Assembly (NCBI GenBank): GCA_030267565.1
Contig: BRXU01000021.1
Location: forward strand, 1,210,501-1,274,500
Direction of reading: 5' to 3'
Source: Pleodorina starrii
Taxonomy: Eukaryota; Chlorophyta; Chlorophyceae; Chlamydomonadales; Volvocaceae
DNA: 64,000 bases
In this document: piece after piece, positions 11,881 to 24,879 of the stretch
Layout: each line of letters begins with the position of its first letter
Position numbering within the stretch: position 1 is the first letter of the stretch
Notes under the pieces: generated by a model
The model's database searches: none
Told to the model about the DNA's origin: nothing
The model's input: only the letters and a program-made list of their open reading frames with translations
Program-made: the position numbers and the translations under genes

Positions 11881-12836
11881 GAGCTCCTTGTACGTGATTT
11901 GTAGGTGGATTGGGAGCTGCAATGGCGGCTCAAGGACCCTGCCACATAAACAAACACCAACTCGTGTTCAGCTGCCGTACCAAGTCACCCGTACCGCTAG
12001 ACTCTAGAGCTCACCACTCCCCGTCGAAGGTCTCCCGCAAAAAGTAGGCTTGCCTCCCCTTGCGCAACAAACCACATTTTAAGAGGGAAAACCCAAAATT
12101 ACATTTTCGTGACCGAGGCCAGGCCTGACCGAGGCGGTGTGAGGAGGGGTCTGCGGTGGAGGGCGCCGTCCTGCTGGCGGGCGGGCGGGGGGGGGGTAAA
12201 TTAAAACGGCTCGGGGCGAGGCGGGGGGGGGGTATCGAGGCGCGGCGTGACGGCTGCGGCGGCCGGCGGGGAGGGCCGAGGCGTACCTAAGGAAATCGGC
12301 GCCCTGCGGTAGATGCAACACCCAAGACAAGGCCGCACATTGGGTCGGTGGTAGTTTTGTTGGAAACCTGCTGTAGTACTGTAGTGTGGGACCCTTTGAT
12401 TGGTTTTGGGACGGAACGGTGTCCTATGGCGCAGCCAGTGGCAGGCCCGCCAGGGCCGGCCGGAACGCACACGCTGCGGCGCTAGCTAGCCGCGTTCTTA
12501 AGTATCTTTATGGGCGTTCGTTTCACGAAGGACGCGTGAACGTGGGCGCCTGTCTTGACGGGTGCGGTCTTCGTCGCCATCATCGTGTACGACAGCTGGG
12601 TCAGCTGAGAAAAGTGGGCGGCGGTGTCGGCCGGAGCTTCATTGGGTGCGTGCACTCTCGATGAGGAAGGAATCAGCAGGGGTACCCGTAATGGGGAGGG
12701 AGCATATCCACAAAAGTGGCATCCTTGCAACAGAAGGGGGCCAGGCTGGATAAAATGAGTAATGCCCGCACAGGAGGTTTTCTCTTGGTCAGCAGGGGTC
12801 GACCGGTTTCGTCGAGTGCAACACCTTGCGACACGC

Positions 12837-12869
12837 TTATGGACCCCTGGGAGCTGTAGGGGTCCATAA
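12837..12869. repeat. Perfect 12-bp stem hairpin
   Basis: TTATGGACCCCT (12837-12848) and AGGGGTCCATAA (12858-12869) are exact reverse complements across a 9-nt loop. No T-tract follows, and the function is unknown. Confidence 0.7.
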
Positions 12870-13444
12870 TGAAGAAACATGTACGTAGCATCTGTGGTGA
12901 CATCGTACCTAGGATTTGGGCAGCGGTAGGGATGGTGCGCTGTCTGACTCGCGCAGAGGCGACCTGCTAGCGCCCGATCCTTAATGCTACGAGGGCTTCT
13001 TCCCGAGGCCGTCAGCAAGGCAATGGATTGATTGATGCTCACAGATCATATCGGCCTCGCCTGTGCATGCATGGGTTAAACGTGGTGATGGAGTACGAAA
13101 CAGTCGTTATCACGCCCCGCCACGATCCCAAAACATACATGGCCGTAACCATGTATACATGGAGGGAGAATATGCCCTCGTTAAGGCCCGGAACAGAAGA
13201 TACACCTTGAGGTGATCTGCCGTACTGAGGCGACTTGCGTAGTAACGCGTTGACGGGCTACACTTTGATGGGTAAATTTTATGGACAACATTCACCCAGT
13301 TGCAGCACAATTTTCAGCTTTCATACCATGAAGGCATGGTCGATCGTTTGCAACGCGATAACGCCGCAGAATGCTGACCCACGTTTGGTTTCCCTCCCAT
13401 CCAATATCCAATTTTAATCAAGAGGTCCATCTGTAATAAAAACC

Positions 13445-16400
13445 ATGAAGGCGGGAGGTTTTGAGAAGACGGCAACTAACTTGCTAAACATGGAAAACGG
13501 GCCCAGCAGCCCTGCCTCCCCACCAACTGCACCTGATGACGCCACATCCAGAGCTATTAGCGTCAGAAGCTCCTGCAGCGGCGCTGGAGACTCCATTGAC
13601 AGCGGAACAGGAGCTTCTGACGACATAAGCGAGCTAATTGGCGAACTGCAGGTGCATGATTCGGTTTGAGCACATCAATTGTATATGGTTACGTGCAGTC
13701 GGCTTTCTGCAAAATGTTTTACCGGTCTTCCGTTGCGGTGGTTCCGTTGAGTTGCCCACTTGGGGGCCATGGTCGGTTGTAGAGCCTAGTATCATGTTCC
13801 ACCGGCGTTGACTGAAGGCATGTGCTAACCCTCGCCCTGACAGCAAATGCTTTCTGAGGCTTTGGAGCGGCAGCAGGACAGCACGCGCTCGTCCACGCTT
13901 ATTCCGGTCGGTGGCACCCGCTGGCGCGAAGTCCACTCCAGGCTGATGAGCCAGGCGGGCGCGTCAGCCTGGCCTTTGGAGCGCAGCTCATCTGCGGAGG
14001 TGCGTCCGAGGGCGGAGCGCGTTGCGCCAGCTCCGGCTGCCCGACGGCGCCGATAGCTGGCGCCGTGACCCCAAAACCCATTTCCCTTCGCGTTTCCCGA
14101 TCCCTTGTCTCTGCTCCTTGTCTGCGCAGTTGTTGCCATTACCTGCCGTACCATTGCATGCCACCACCGGGACCTTTTACTCTCTAGCCTTTTCGTTTGG
14201 TCCCCACGTCTGCCCGCAATCTCAACCCTCCGCGCGCACCAGCCCCATCGCCCCGCTCCCCGCTCCGCTCCACTCCTGTCGACGCCTCCCTACCTTGCCG
14301 CACCACTCCAGGTGGCGGAGCTCCAGGCCGCGCTGCAGCAGTCGAGCGCCGCGCTCAAGTCGTCTCAGCAGCAGCTGCAGTTCCTGAGCGCCCGTGTGGA
14401 GGCCGACTGCGAGCGCATGATGGCGACTGTTCAGGAGGAGCTGCAGGCGGCGCACGAGACCCACCAAGAGGAGATGCAGGCAGCGCTGGAGGCGCACCAC
14501 AAGGAGCTGCAGGCGGCGCACGAGACCCACCAGGGGCAGCTGCGGGAGCTGCAGGTAGGCCCGTTGGAAAGTGGGTTTTCTGAGGGGACTGCAGGAGGGA
14601 GCGCTTGGGTACCGTATTCGCAGGCGACGGAAAGCCACGACCCAAATTTGGCGGCTGAAAGGGCGTGCGCGGGAACGCACGGAGAGCTAACTGGGTTTTC
14701 GGGGTTTGAAAACCGACTGTTTACCAAGGAGCCCAGCCGGCTACGACCCAGATCGGATTTTAAATCCTGACCCTATCTACATCTGGGGCTCCGGGATTTT
14801 GAACCGACTCTGCCCATATCAGGATCTCCCCAGGGACCTCAAGAGGGGCCTTAGGGTTGAGACTGGTTTGGGAAGTTGCTTAAAGTTTCTTGGGGAGTCA
14901 CGCGAGGAAGGGACTTCGGGGAGGACCAGCGATATGGGTCGTAGCCGGCAGGGCTCCTTGGTAAACAGTTGGGTTTCATGGGGTTTGTTGCGGCCTTGGT
15001 GTGCCAGCTGGGGGTTGTTCAATGGAGGCGGAGAAGGGCAATGGAAGCCTAGCTTTTGTCGTGTGGGGCGGTCTTGGGTGAGAACATCTGCAAATGGAAG
15101 AAGCCATGTCCGGTAGTTTACTTGTTCGGAGAAAATGCATTCGGAGATAGGTAATGTGCGAACCCTGTTTCCTGTATCGGGGCGCGCGCATGATGCGCTG
15201 CGGAACGGGCACTCAAAACCTAACCCTCAAGTCGACCAACCTGCTCGTCGCCCTGCACAGGAGCGATTTGATATGCAGCAACTCGAGGCAGTCCAAGCCG
15301 CGGCTGCCGCAGCTGCCCGGGAGGTGGCCTTGCGTGAGGCGCTTGGCGAGTCACAGCGGGCGGCGCAGCAGGCCGAGGCGGTTGCGGAAGCGGAACGGGG
15401 GAGCTGGGAGATGCAGCGGCGACTGGAGTCATATGACACACTTTGGTGGAAGCTGCAGGTAGGCTGAGGGGATCTGGCTGGGGGACTGTGGAGGTTGTCC
15501 GGGATCTTGCGGCACATTATGCCATTTTCCGGGTTGACTGTTAACCTCCATGCCAATAGCTAGCAGCACTAGCGGGAGATGTAAATCATGCAGGCGATAG
15601 TTCACACATTGAAGTTGGATCGGAAATTTCGGAATGCCCTTACTAAAAGTCGCATTTGCCGAACTGGGTCGGCGCCAAAACAACGTGCTTCACCCCAATC
15701 CTTGTCCTCCTACCGTACCCTTCCATTCAGGCGGAGCTGCGGCTGGGCGAGGCGTCCAGTGGCTTGCCCAGCGGACCCGACAGCACGTCTGCCGAGATTG
15801 ACGCTGCCACCGATGCTGAGGCGCAACTGGGGGCGAACCCCAATCGCCCACCCGCGCACCTGTCGCCGGACTCTCTCCTCGCCGCCGCCCGCGCGCTACA
15901 GGCCCGCCTTCGTGAGCAAGCCGCCCACGGCGCCGCGGCCGCGGACACGGCGTCCGCCGCTGCCGCTGCTGCGGCGGCGGACGCCGCCGCCTGGCGCCGC
16001 CGAACGCAGCAGGTCGAGGCCGACGCGGTACAGGCGGGCCTGGTGGCGGAGGAGCTCCGCCACTCGCTGGGGTCGAAGCTGGCTGCACTGCACGACGAGG
16101 TGGCAGCGCTGTCGGCGGCCAACACGGGCCTGACGGCCGACCTGGAGCGCCGCCAGGCGCAGGTGTCTGAGCTGACTGCCAACGGCACAGAGCTGGAGGC
16201 GAGGGCGGCGCGTCTGGGCGCGGAGGTGACCTCGATGTCAGGCCTGCAGGCCGCCCTCCAGGCGGAGCTGCTGGAGGCGGGTGGCCGTCACGCGGCGCTG
16301 GAGGCGGCTGCCTTGGAGCTGCAAGACGAGCTGGCCGGCGCGGCGCACCAGCGGGACGAGCTGGCGGTGCAGGTCTTGCAGCTGCGCGACGAGCTGGCGC

Positions 16401-19400
16401 AGGCGCAGGCGATCAAGGGTGACCTGGAGGCGCACGTCTCGCAGTTGGAGGGGGAGCTGCGCGAGGGCCGCGCGCGGGAGGAGGCGCGGCGCCTGGGGAT
16501 GCAGGAGGCGCAGTGCCAGCGGGACGAGGGCGCGCGCCTGGCGGCGGAAGCAGCAGAGCTCCTGGCGGAGAGCCGTCGCGCGTCGGACTTGCAGCTGGAG
16601 CAGCTGCGGCTGCAAATTGTGGACTTGTACGAGAGGCTCGGGCAGGCGCGCACGCGGGGCGTGGCGGAGCTGGCGCGCCAAGAGGAGGCGAGGGAGGCGG
16701 AGCGCGCGGCGCAGCGCGCCGCCCAAGCGGCGCTGCGGGACGAGGCGGCAGCAGCGGCGGCGGCGGCGCTGTGCTCCCGGGTCTTCCGGGCCGTGGACCG
16801 TGCCGCGGCCGGCGCTGCCGCCGCTGGCGTGGCGGTGGAACTGGAGGCGGCGCAGCACCATGCTGTGCGGCAGACGGCGCGCGCGATCTGCGCGAGGGCA
16901 GCGCGGCGACAGGACGCCTGCGTGGCCGCGGCAGCCGCGGCAGAAGCGGAAAAGGCGGTTGCGGCGCAACTTGCCAGCATGGACGAGCAGCACGCAGACG
17001 CGCAGGCGGCACTTGTGGCGGCACGGCTCGCGGACCAGTCTGCTGCCGCAGCAGCGGTGCACGACCTTCAGGCGCGTCTGGCCGCGGCGGAGGCGGCTTT
17101 CGCTGATCTGCAGATCCAGCTGACAGACGCCCAGCGGAATCGGGACGGCCTGAGCGCAGCGCTGGCGGCACTCCAAGGGCGGTGCGAGGAGGGCGAGGCG
17201 GTGGCGAGTGGCCTCGCAGCGCGCCTAGAGGAGGCGGTGGCGGCGGGCGAGGCGGCTTGCAGCCGCGCGGCGGACGCTGACGTCGCCGCCGCGGAGCTGC
17301 GGGTCGAGCTAGCTGCTGCGCAGCAGGCCCTGCAGGACCACGACGCAGCGGCGAACGCTGATAGGGAGGCCGCCCGTGAGCAGCTTTCGGCCACCCAGCG
17401 CGACGTCGATGCATTACGACAGCAGCTCGAGGCCGCCGGGATGGAGCAGCAGCAGCTGCAGGAAGCGCTGGCGGCAGCCCGGGCAGCATCGACAGCGCTG
17501 CAGACCCAAGTGGCAGGCCTCCAGCGGGAGCAGGACGGCCTCCGCGCAGCGCTGGCGGAGCTCCAGGGGCGGGTGAAAGAGGGCGAGGTGGTAGCGGACG
17601 GCCTCGCGGAGCCGCTTGACGCCGTGCTGGCCTTGAACACGGCAGCGGCGGCGGAGGCCGACGCGGCGCGCGGTCGAGCGGAAGCGGCCGCTGCTGCTGC
17701 TGCGAAGCTGCGGGTGGAGCTTGCGGCCGCGCAGCAGGCTCTTCGAGACCATCAGGCGGCCGTGCTCGCCGCCGGGAAAGTTGAACAGGAGCGGCTGGCG
17801 AGCGCGCAGCGTGAGATGGAGGTGCTGCAGCAGCAACTGGCGGTACAAGAGGCAGAGGAGCAGCAGCTGAAAGATGCCCTGGCCGCCTCTGAGCGAGCCG
17901 CGGAAGAGCTCCAGGCGCGCGTCGATGCGGCCGAGGCCTCGAGAACCGGCCTGCAGGCACAGCTGGCTGCGGAGGCGGAGGTACGCGAGGCGCTGCAGCA
18001 GCAGTTCGTAGTCCTCGAGGCCCGTCAGTACCAGCTGAGCGACGCGTTGATCACGGGGGCGAGGGCCAGGGAGCAGGTGCAGGCGCGCGCCGCAGAGGCC
18101 GACGCCGCGTGTGCGGAGCTGCAGGCGCGGTTGGACGCCGCCAGCGCAGCGTGTGACGCGGTGCGGCACGCAGAGAGCGAAGTGGAGCGCATGCGGCTTG
18201 CGGAGCGGCTCGCGGCGGCCGAGGGGGCGCTGCAGCGCTCCGAGCAGGAGTGCGGCAGGCTGCGTGGCGTGGAGCAGGAGCTGCTGGCGGACTGCTCGGA
18301 GCTGGACGAGGAGGGGCAGAAGCTGCAGGCGGCGCTGCAGCAGGCCCAGTCCGAGGTTGCGGCAGTGCGCTCCGAAGCCCAGCGGATACAGGCCGAGCTG
18401 GATCGCGAGCGCTCCCTGCATCAGGACACCAGCGGCCGTCTCCAGTCGCAGATTGCCGCCTGCGGCTTGCTTCAGGCCCAGCTACGGCAGCAGCAGGAGG
18501 CCCAGGGGCTGCTGTCCCACTCGGTGGATGTGGATGCGGGGGCGGAAGGCGAGGCGGAGGGCTGGGAAGAGGCCGGCGGCAGCGACGGCACGGCGGCAGC
18601 GGGTGTGCCGGAACACGCCAGCGCCCCGGCTCCGCCGTCCCAAGACGGCAGGTGCAGCGCCGACCTTCCGCAATGCGATCAGCAGCGCGCTCAACAGCAG
18701 CACCGGCGGCGGCCCCTTGGCGGCAGCAGCGGCCTGACTGCTGGGAGCCCGGCGGCAGCAGAAGCAGGACTGGAGGCGGGGCCTGGAGCAGCAGCGGCCG
18801 GGGAGGAGCTGCGCCTGAGGCAGCAGGTCGCGGCGCTGCAGGAGGCGCTCGAGGCGGAGGTCGCCCGCGTCGTCACGCTGCGGGCCTTGCGGTCCGCGGA
18901 GCGCGCCGAATTGCAGCGGCAGTTGGCGGGTGCAGCTGCCGCTGTGACGGCGACATTAGCGACGACCGGCGGCGAAGGCGGTACGGAGCAGCTGCTGCCG
19001 CTGCCGCCGCGGACGCGGCAGGGGGTCCTTCCAGCGCCACCTGGTGCGGGCCAGGTCAGCGTCGCAAACGTGGTGTGGGATCTCCCGCCCGGCGCAGCCC
19101 TGGAGCCGAGGGGCTCAGCGCCTGCGACCGCATCTGGTGGCGTCTCGAGGGCCGACGGCGCCGCCGCCGCTCGGCCGCAGCGGCGGTCGTTGGATCTGCC
19201 CAACACACGGGCGGTCGGTGCGCAACCGCTTCGCGCGGGCCTGCCGCCGCTGCCGCCGCACGTTGCGCTGCCGCCGCCGCAGCAGCAGCAGAACCCGCAC
19301 TCGCCCGCCCTGGAGCAGTGCCCTAGCCGCAACAGCAATAGCAGTCGCGGGTCGTCGTACTGGCTGCCGGCGGCGGCGGCGATGGCAGCCGCCGCTGCCG

Positions 19401-22400
19401 ACTACGACGCGCACCACGAGCCGCTCTGGGTAACCAACGCGGCGTTTGGCGGCGGCATCCCGCTCGGCTGCGTCACCGGCTCTTCCGCGGCCCCGTCGGA
19501 GGCGCCGGTTCCGGAGCTGGCGGAGCTGAGCTCGCTTCGTGCGGAGGTGGCGATACTGCAGGAGGCCCTGCGCAAGGCGCGCAGCGGGGAGGCGCGCGGC
19601 GCCGCCGCGCCCACGGCCGGCGGCGCCGCTGCTGCCGATGCCGATTCGGTCAATGGCGCTCTGTCCTGCGGCGGTGACGTGAGCAGCGGCGGCAGCACCG
19701 ATGACAGCAGCGCTGCCGGCTGGCGTTGCAGGGATGACGGCGTCGCCAGCGTGGCTAGCCAGCCCGCGACGCCGCCGCTGCTGTACTCCGCCCAGTACGA
19801 CGTCGCGACGGGGGCGATGACCGCCGTGTCTGCGCCGTCCAGGTCGTCGTATACGGACCAGGGGGGTCAGGAGAACCACGGCAAGTCGGGCTGTGCGGCT
19901 TCAGAGCTCGAGCGGGTGCTGGAGGCAGAGTGTTGCGCGGCTGCTGCACGGCAGGTGGTCCTGCGCGCCCTGCGTGCCATCGAGCGCGGCGTGATGCAGC
20001 GGGAGCTGGCCGAGGCGCGCGCTGCGCGCGCCGCGGCCGCCGCGGCCGCCGGCGACGCGCGCTCGCGCCTTTTGGCGCTGCTCACCACGCACACGCGCGT
20101 CTGCGGCGAGGTGGAGACGCTGCGCGCCGCCCGCGACGAGCTGGCTGCGGAGATGGGTCCCACCCGGCGCCTCGTGGAGCGGCTCCAGAACCAGAATGAG
20201 CAGCTGCGAGCCGCAGCGCGCGAGGCGGCGGCGCAGCACGCCGCCGACATCGCGGCCGCGGCGGCGGCGGCGGCGGAAGCCAGCGCGCGCATCGCGGCGT
20301 GCGAGGCGCGCGAGGCGGCGCTGGCAGTTCGCAGCGAAGATCTGGCTGCGAGGTGCGAGAGGCTGGAGGTGCAGCTGGCGCAGGCCGTGGCAGCGGCGCA
20401 GCTGTCGACGCAGGTATCGCCTCGGGCGTCTGAAGTTGCGCGGGAGGCATCGGAGGCGGGGCGCGTGCAGCTGGCGGCGCAGGTCCGGGAGCTGCGAGCC
20501 GAGCAGGCCGCCTCGGCGGCGGCGCTGGAGCGGCTGCGGACCGAGTACGCGACGGCGCGGCAGGACCGGCAGCGGCTGCAGCAGCAGCTGGCGTCGGTGC
20601 TGGCGCAGACAGCGTCGGTGCAGGCGGCCGCGGGGGAGCTGTGCGGCTCGCTGCGCGCCGCGCATGCCGACCTGGACGAGCAGAAGTCCAAGCTGGACGA
20701 GCAACGCTGCGAGGTGGAGCGCGCGCAGGCCGAGAGCGCGGCGGTGCGGCTGCAGCTGGCGCGCGCAAGAGCCGACGGCTGGCAGCACGCCGCGGAGACG
20801 CGGGCCTGGGCGCAGCAAGCGATGCTGCTGCAGGAGCAGCTAGCAGTGCTGGTGCAGGGCGCGCGAGCGGGGCTGCTGCCGCGGGTGCCAGCCCTTTCAG
20901 GGGGCGGCTCTCCCGCTGCCTCCCCCAGAGGCTCGCCTCGTTTGCCGGGATTGGCGGCTGCCGTAGGGGCAAGCACGGTTGGCGCCGTCGGCAGCGGCGC
21001 TGCTCAGGCGAGCGCTGCGCCGAGTCCTTCGCCTGACGCCGGTGGCGTTGCGGCGGCGGCGCCGCCGCCAATGCTTGGGCTGATGCTCGGCGGCGGCTGG
21101 TCCGGCGGCGGCGTGGGCTCCGGCATGGGCCGGCGTTGCCTGAGCGCCATCGATTTGACGTCGCTGACGCGTGGCATGGCGGAAGAGGCGACCCAACAGC
21201 AGCAACCGCAACCGCAACAGCAACAGCAACAGCAGTCGGCGCGAGACCGCGACGTCTTCCCGGGTCCCGTGGACGGACTCGGCGGTGGCGGCCCCTTCCT
21301 GCCCGGCCTGCCCGCCCTCAATGTCCACCCTTTGGCGCTGCTGCAGGGCCGGGGCGGAGGCTGGAACCTCAACCCCTGGGGCCCCGGGGGCCCCGTCGCC
21401 GCGCGCATTCGCCAGCTGGCTGGACTGCAGCTGCGCGCGAGCACAACCGCCGGCGGCGCGGCGCTGTCTCCGACGGTGGCACGGACGGCGCCGGCGCAAA
21501 GGCCGTCTTGGAAAGCTGGGCGCACCGCTGCAGAGGCTGTGGATGCCGGCGTCGCTGGGGAAGCTGCCGGCGGCATTGCCGCTGCGCCGCGTACCGCTGT
21601 TGAGTCTTCCCCTGCTGCGGTCACGTCCGCAGCCGCCGCGGCGGCGGCGGGGTCCTCCCGCGGCGGCGGCGCCTCCGCCGCGGCCGCCCTGCAGCAGAAT
21701 CTTCAGCGGCCCCAGAGCCTGCAACACCACGTGCGCCCGTCACCCCCCGGTTTCGCTGGAACCGGACCGGGCTCACCCAAGCCGGCGTCCCCGTCGGCGT
21801 TCGCAGCTGCGCCCACGCTGTCCGTAAGACCGCTCTGGCAGTCGTCCGCGGCGGGAGGACTGTCGTCGCCGCTCTCTGCCCGGCTGCGGAGCCCGTTCTC
21901 CGGGCAGCTTCGAAGGCTGGAGGAGGAGGAGGAGGAGGGCGAGGGGGAGGCGGCCGACAGTGGGTCGACGCGGCGGGTTGAGGAGGGGATGGCAGGTGAC
22001 GGGGCGGCGCGCGTCGGCGAGGGCGGGGCCGCGGAGGCGGCGGGGGCGGGACGTGGCGGCGAAGAGGGGGATGAGGAGGGCAGCCAGGACGGCGGCGTGG
22101 GCGCCGGTGCGGCAGACGGTGACGTCGGGGGCGGCTTCCCGCGTCGTGCCGCGTCGGAGGTCGACATGCACTTGTTCTACAACCCCATGTTCACTGCCCG
22201 CGAGGAGGTGTGTGGCGAGGCCGCCGCCGGCGACGTCCGCAGGTCCCTCCCCGCCGTGGTCAGGTCAGCGCGGGAGCCCAGGGCTGCGGCCTCAGCCTCG
22301 GCGTCTGCATCCCTCGCCCGGTGCAGCGCGGGGCCCTTTGCCTCCCAGGCTGCACTCGAAGAGCCGGGGGCGGATGTGCAGCTGCCGCGGCGGATGTCGG

Positions 22401-22675
22401 CGGACCCGGCGGCGGGCCTGGAGTCGGCAAGCGCGCAGCCGCTGCGGCGGCTGCCGGTCTGGCCGCCACAGGCGACGGCGGCGGCGGTGCTGTCGGGCTC
22501 ATCCCTGGCCGCAGCTTCCTCTGTCGGCGGCGGGGGCAGCGGCGAGGGCGGGGAGCAGCTGGTCCCGGTGTCGCGATCCAGTGCGGTGGCGAAGCTGTAC
22601 AGGAAGATCAGCAGGCGGTTGAGTACCGGTATGTCATCGAGGGAGAGTCGGGACGGCGCGGGAGAGGGACAGTGA
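13445..22675 (+). CDS. Giant coiled-coil protein A, 2582 aa, function unknown
   Basis: Exons 13445-13651, 13844-13999, 14312-14554, 15261-15458 and 15731-22675 all join at phase 0. The ATG at 13445 is the first in frame after the TAA at 13415. Residues 1-69 are Ser/Asp-rich. Ala/Glu/Gln/Leu/Arg coiled coil runs from about 120 to 1200 and again from about 1660 to 1980. A tandem duplication of about 130 residues is coded from about 17132 and 17523 (QRNRDGLSAALAALQGR, QREQDGLRAALAELQGR). A VVLRALRAIERGVMQREL segment also occurs twice in diverged form. Residues 1980-2582 look disordered, with a Q/P run near 21195, a Glu-rich run near 21914, and a basic end (KLYRKISRRLS). No catalytic motif or signal peptide was seen. 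Composition suggests a structural or cytoskeletal protein, but that is inference. It precedes a similar gene on the same strand. Confidence 0.8.
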
Positions 22676-23340
22676 AGGGCGGGGCGTGACCTGCTGGGAC
22701 CGTCTTCCTAAGTTCCTCTAGGTACGAGAGGCACGAGAGGTGCTCGATGCGGGGCGCGCACATGTGATCACCGGGAGCGCGGCGAGCACAAGTAGGGTGT
22801 GCGCGAGGAGGAGGATTATTATAGCGGGTTTGGGAGCATTAGAATGATCTTAATATCGCAGTATTTAGGTGCCAGGTTTGTCTGCGTGCGCTGCGGCGGG
22901 TGGCTTGGCTCGCGCGTCGAAGCCGCTTTTTTTATCCGAGGGGTGGACCGAGGGGTGATGAGATGGTGGGAGATGAGATGGCTGCGGCTGGGGCCTGCAG
23001 CGCTTGCCGAAAGCCACAGATGCTGTACATGAGTCGCACTACGAAGCGAGCAAGGCAATAAGTTACGGCGAGCGGTGTATTTGTCGTGTCGAGGACGGTG
23101 GTTGTACGACACGGGTAGGACGCAGTGCCGCGCGATGTAGGGGTGGCTACGCACAAACATGAGAGCACGCGCGAGTTTTTTTACAGAGCGTCGGTTTTGG
23201 AGCAGCCGAGGACGTGCTCAGGGGAGGGTCGTGATTGCGGATCGGGCGCGGTGTAGTGAGACTGTGAGAGGCGGCCGCGGCTCTGTACTTGACCCCGGGT
23301 GGCCCTGTGCAGGCCTTCGGGCGAGTAACGGGGTGGGGGG

Positions 23341-23390
23341 GTAAAGAAGAAGATGCCGCAACCAAGGAACGGAGACGGCGTTAGCGGAGG
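23341..23390 (+). repeat. Family R1 short repeat, forward copy, outside an intron
   Basis: AAGAAGATGCCGCAACCAAG, then GAACGGAGACGGCG and TTAGCGGAGG, a good R1 match. It lies about 670 nt after the stop of coiled-coil gene A, so it is in the 3' UTR or flank rather than in a known intron. Confidence 0.65.
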
Positions 23391-24879
23391 GGAGGGGGGG
23401 GGAGGACAGCCGCCAGCCTAGAAGCTGTCTGCATGAGTTATGCAGCGGGCGTTGGCTGTTCGTCGTGTATAGGGTCGCTCGAGATGGTTATCCGCAGGCA
23501 GATGGCGAAATGGGCGGCGGATGTGCGGTAACCCACATGCTGTGGTCTGAGCGTGCGCCGGTGGGACAAGTGGTATTGAGAGACGGACAAGCCGGTCGGC
23601 GAGACAAGGCACGGCTTCGAGCTGCGCTGCATATACAGTATACAGACTGCTGTGGCCAAACGGTTTGTGTCTTTGGCCTTATACAAAGGAGACACCCACC
23701 GTATCATACGTACTGCTGAGGAGGGAAGGGAACCTGGTACTCGATGCGCGCGCGGCATTACAACAACCCCCTTTTTACGGAGCCGACGTGCGCGAGGGAT
23801 AACGACACGTCCTGCAGATAGACGCCCCGTTTGCACTGTTATGAAAGTTTGCGGCCTGGGAGGGAGGCGGCAGCACGGCAACGTTATTAGGGAGGTGCCG
23901 GAAAGGCTGTTCAGCGTTTGTGTCGTTTGTGGAGGGTTCTTGGACATACATACATAGCAGTACACACGGGTTTCGCGTTACCGGTATCCTGTGCAGTCGT
24001 ACTGTCGTCGCGTGCGCTCGTTCCCCTGTCTTGCATCGTGCGTAGCGCTTAGCATGCGGGAGATGTGTGGCATATGGGCTCGCGTTTTCTTGTTTTTTTA
24101 GCGTCGCCTCTCGGCATGACGATGGAAGTTCCGTCGGACGGCTCGGGTTAACATGGCCCTCCCACGATGCCTGCTGCTTGGAAGGGGGGCAGGTAGCGGC
24201 GGGTTGCGTGCCCCGTGGCGACATCTGGACACAGGAACCCACCCTGTTGACCGCAATGATTGACAGGGCTGTGACGTGGCTGGCACAGGTGGGCAGGGTA
24301 GAGCCAGCGGGCCAGCGGGCCGTGCACTACGTGCTGAAGGTTGGCTCGTCCCAACTCCGTTACGGCTGCTCGAGTTTACGGCAACAGACTTGGGGGAAGA
24401 GATAGAGAGAGGAGATGTGCAGTACGGTTTTTACAGCGCAGGTCCGAACCATCGGTGTATATTCTCGGAGCTGTTACTACAGGTTCTTTCGTTCGAGGGG
24501 CAAGTGGCAGTGACGTGCGGGGGAGCTCTCTGTCGGCCGACTTGAGTCGCCGAGGTGGCGTTTCCTTGCCGCTGTGTCGTCACTGTGTGTATCGGAGAGT
24601 GACGTGGAACTCGGCTCGTACCGCAAACTAATTACGGACTGTTCAAGAGTATACGGCATGTATGTATTTGCTCGTCGATCGCTTGAACATGGAAGGACTC
24701 GCACAACACCCGCTGTAATGTACGGCAGCGGCAGCGGCTGCAGCATCACCCTTCCGTCGGCCAAAGCAGTTCCCAGACTTGCAACCCGCCCAATGCCACC
24801 GCTGCTGCTATTGCTGGAGGCGCCGCTTCTGCTGCTGCTGCTGCTGCTTCTGATTGCGCCGCCGTCGCTGTTGCTGCAA

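Larger units (their letters stand above)
10853..13444. other. Intergenic region between BBS1 and the first coiled-coil gene
   Basis: No gene is supported. The left part is presumably BBS1 3' UTR and includes a partial inverse R1 (GGTATCTTCTTTTTACC, about 10911). The tract also holds a CA-rich patch near 10940, the repeats at 11714-11880 and a hairpin at 12837. A minus-strand reading frame ends at 12482, and a minus-strand TGTAA lies at 12099-12103. I cannot assign that frame to a gene. Confidence 0.5.

Noticed and set aside
12541..12600. Plus-strand hydrophobic peptide VLTGAVFVAIIVYDSWVS before a stop
   Set aside because: An in-frame stop lies just upstream with no AG acceptor between, so it cannot be joined to an exon.
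13432..13436. TGTAA just before the start codon of coiled-coil gene A
   Set aside because: It matches the algal poly(A) signal but sits 9 nt before an ATG, and no upstream plus-strand gene needs it. It is probably chance.
16413..17960. Long minus-strand frames opposite coiled-coil gene A
   Set aside because: They are shadows of Ala/Glu/Gln codons. Composition is Pro/Arg-rich without domains, and the plus strand is a 6.9-kb open exon.
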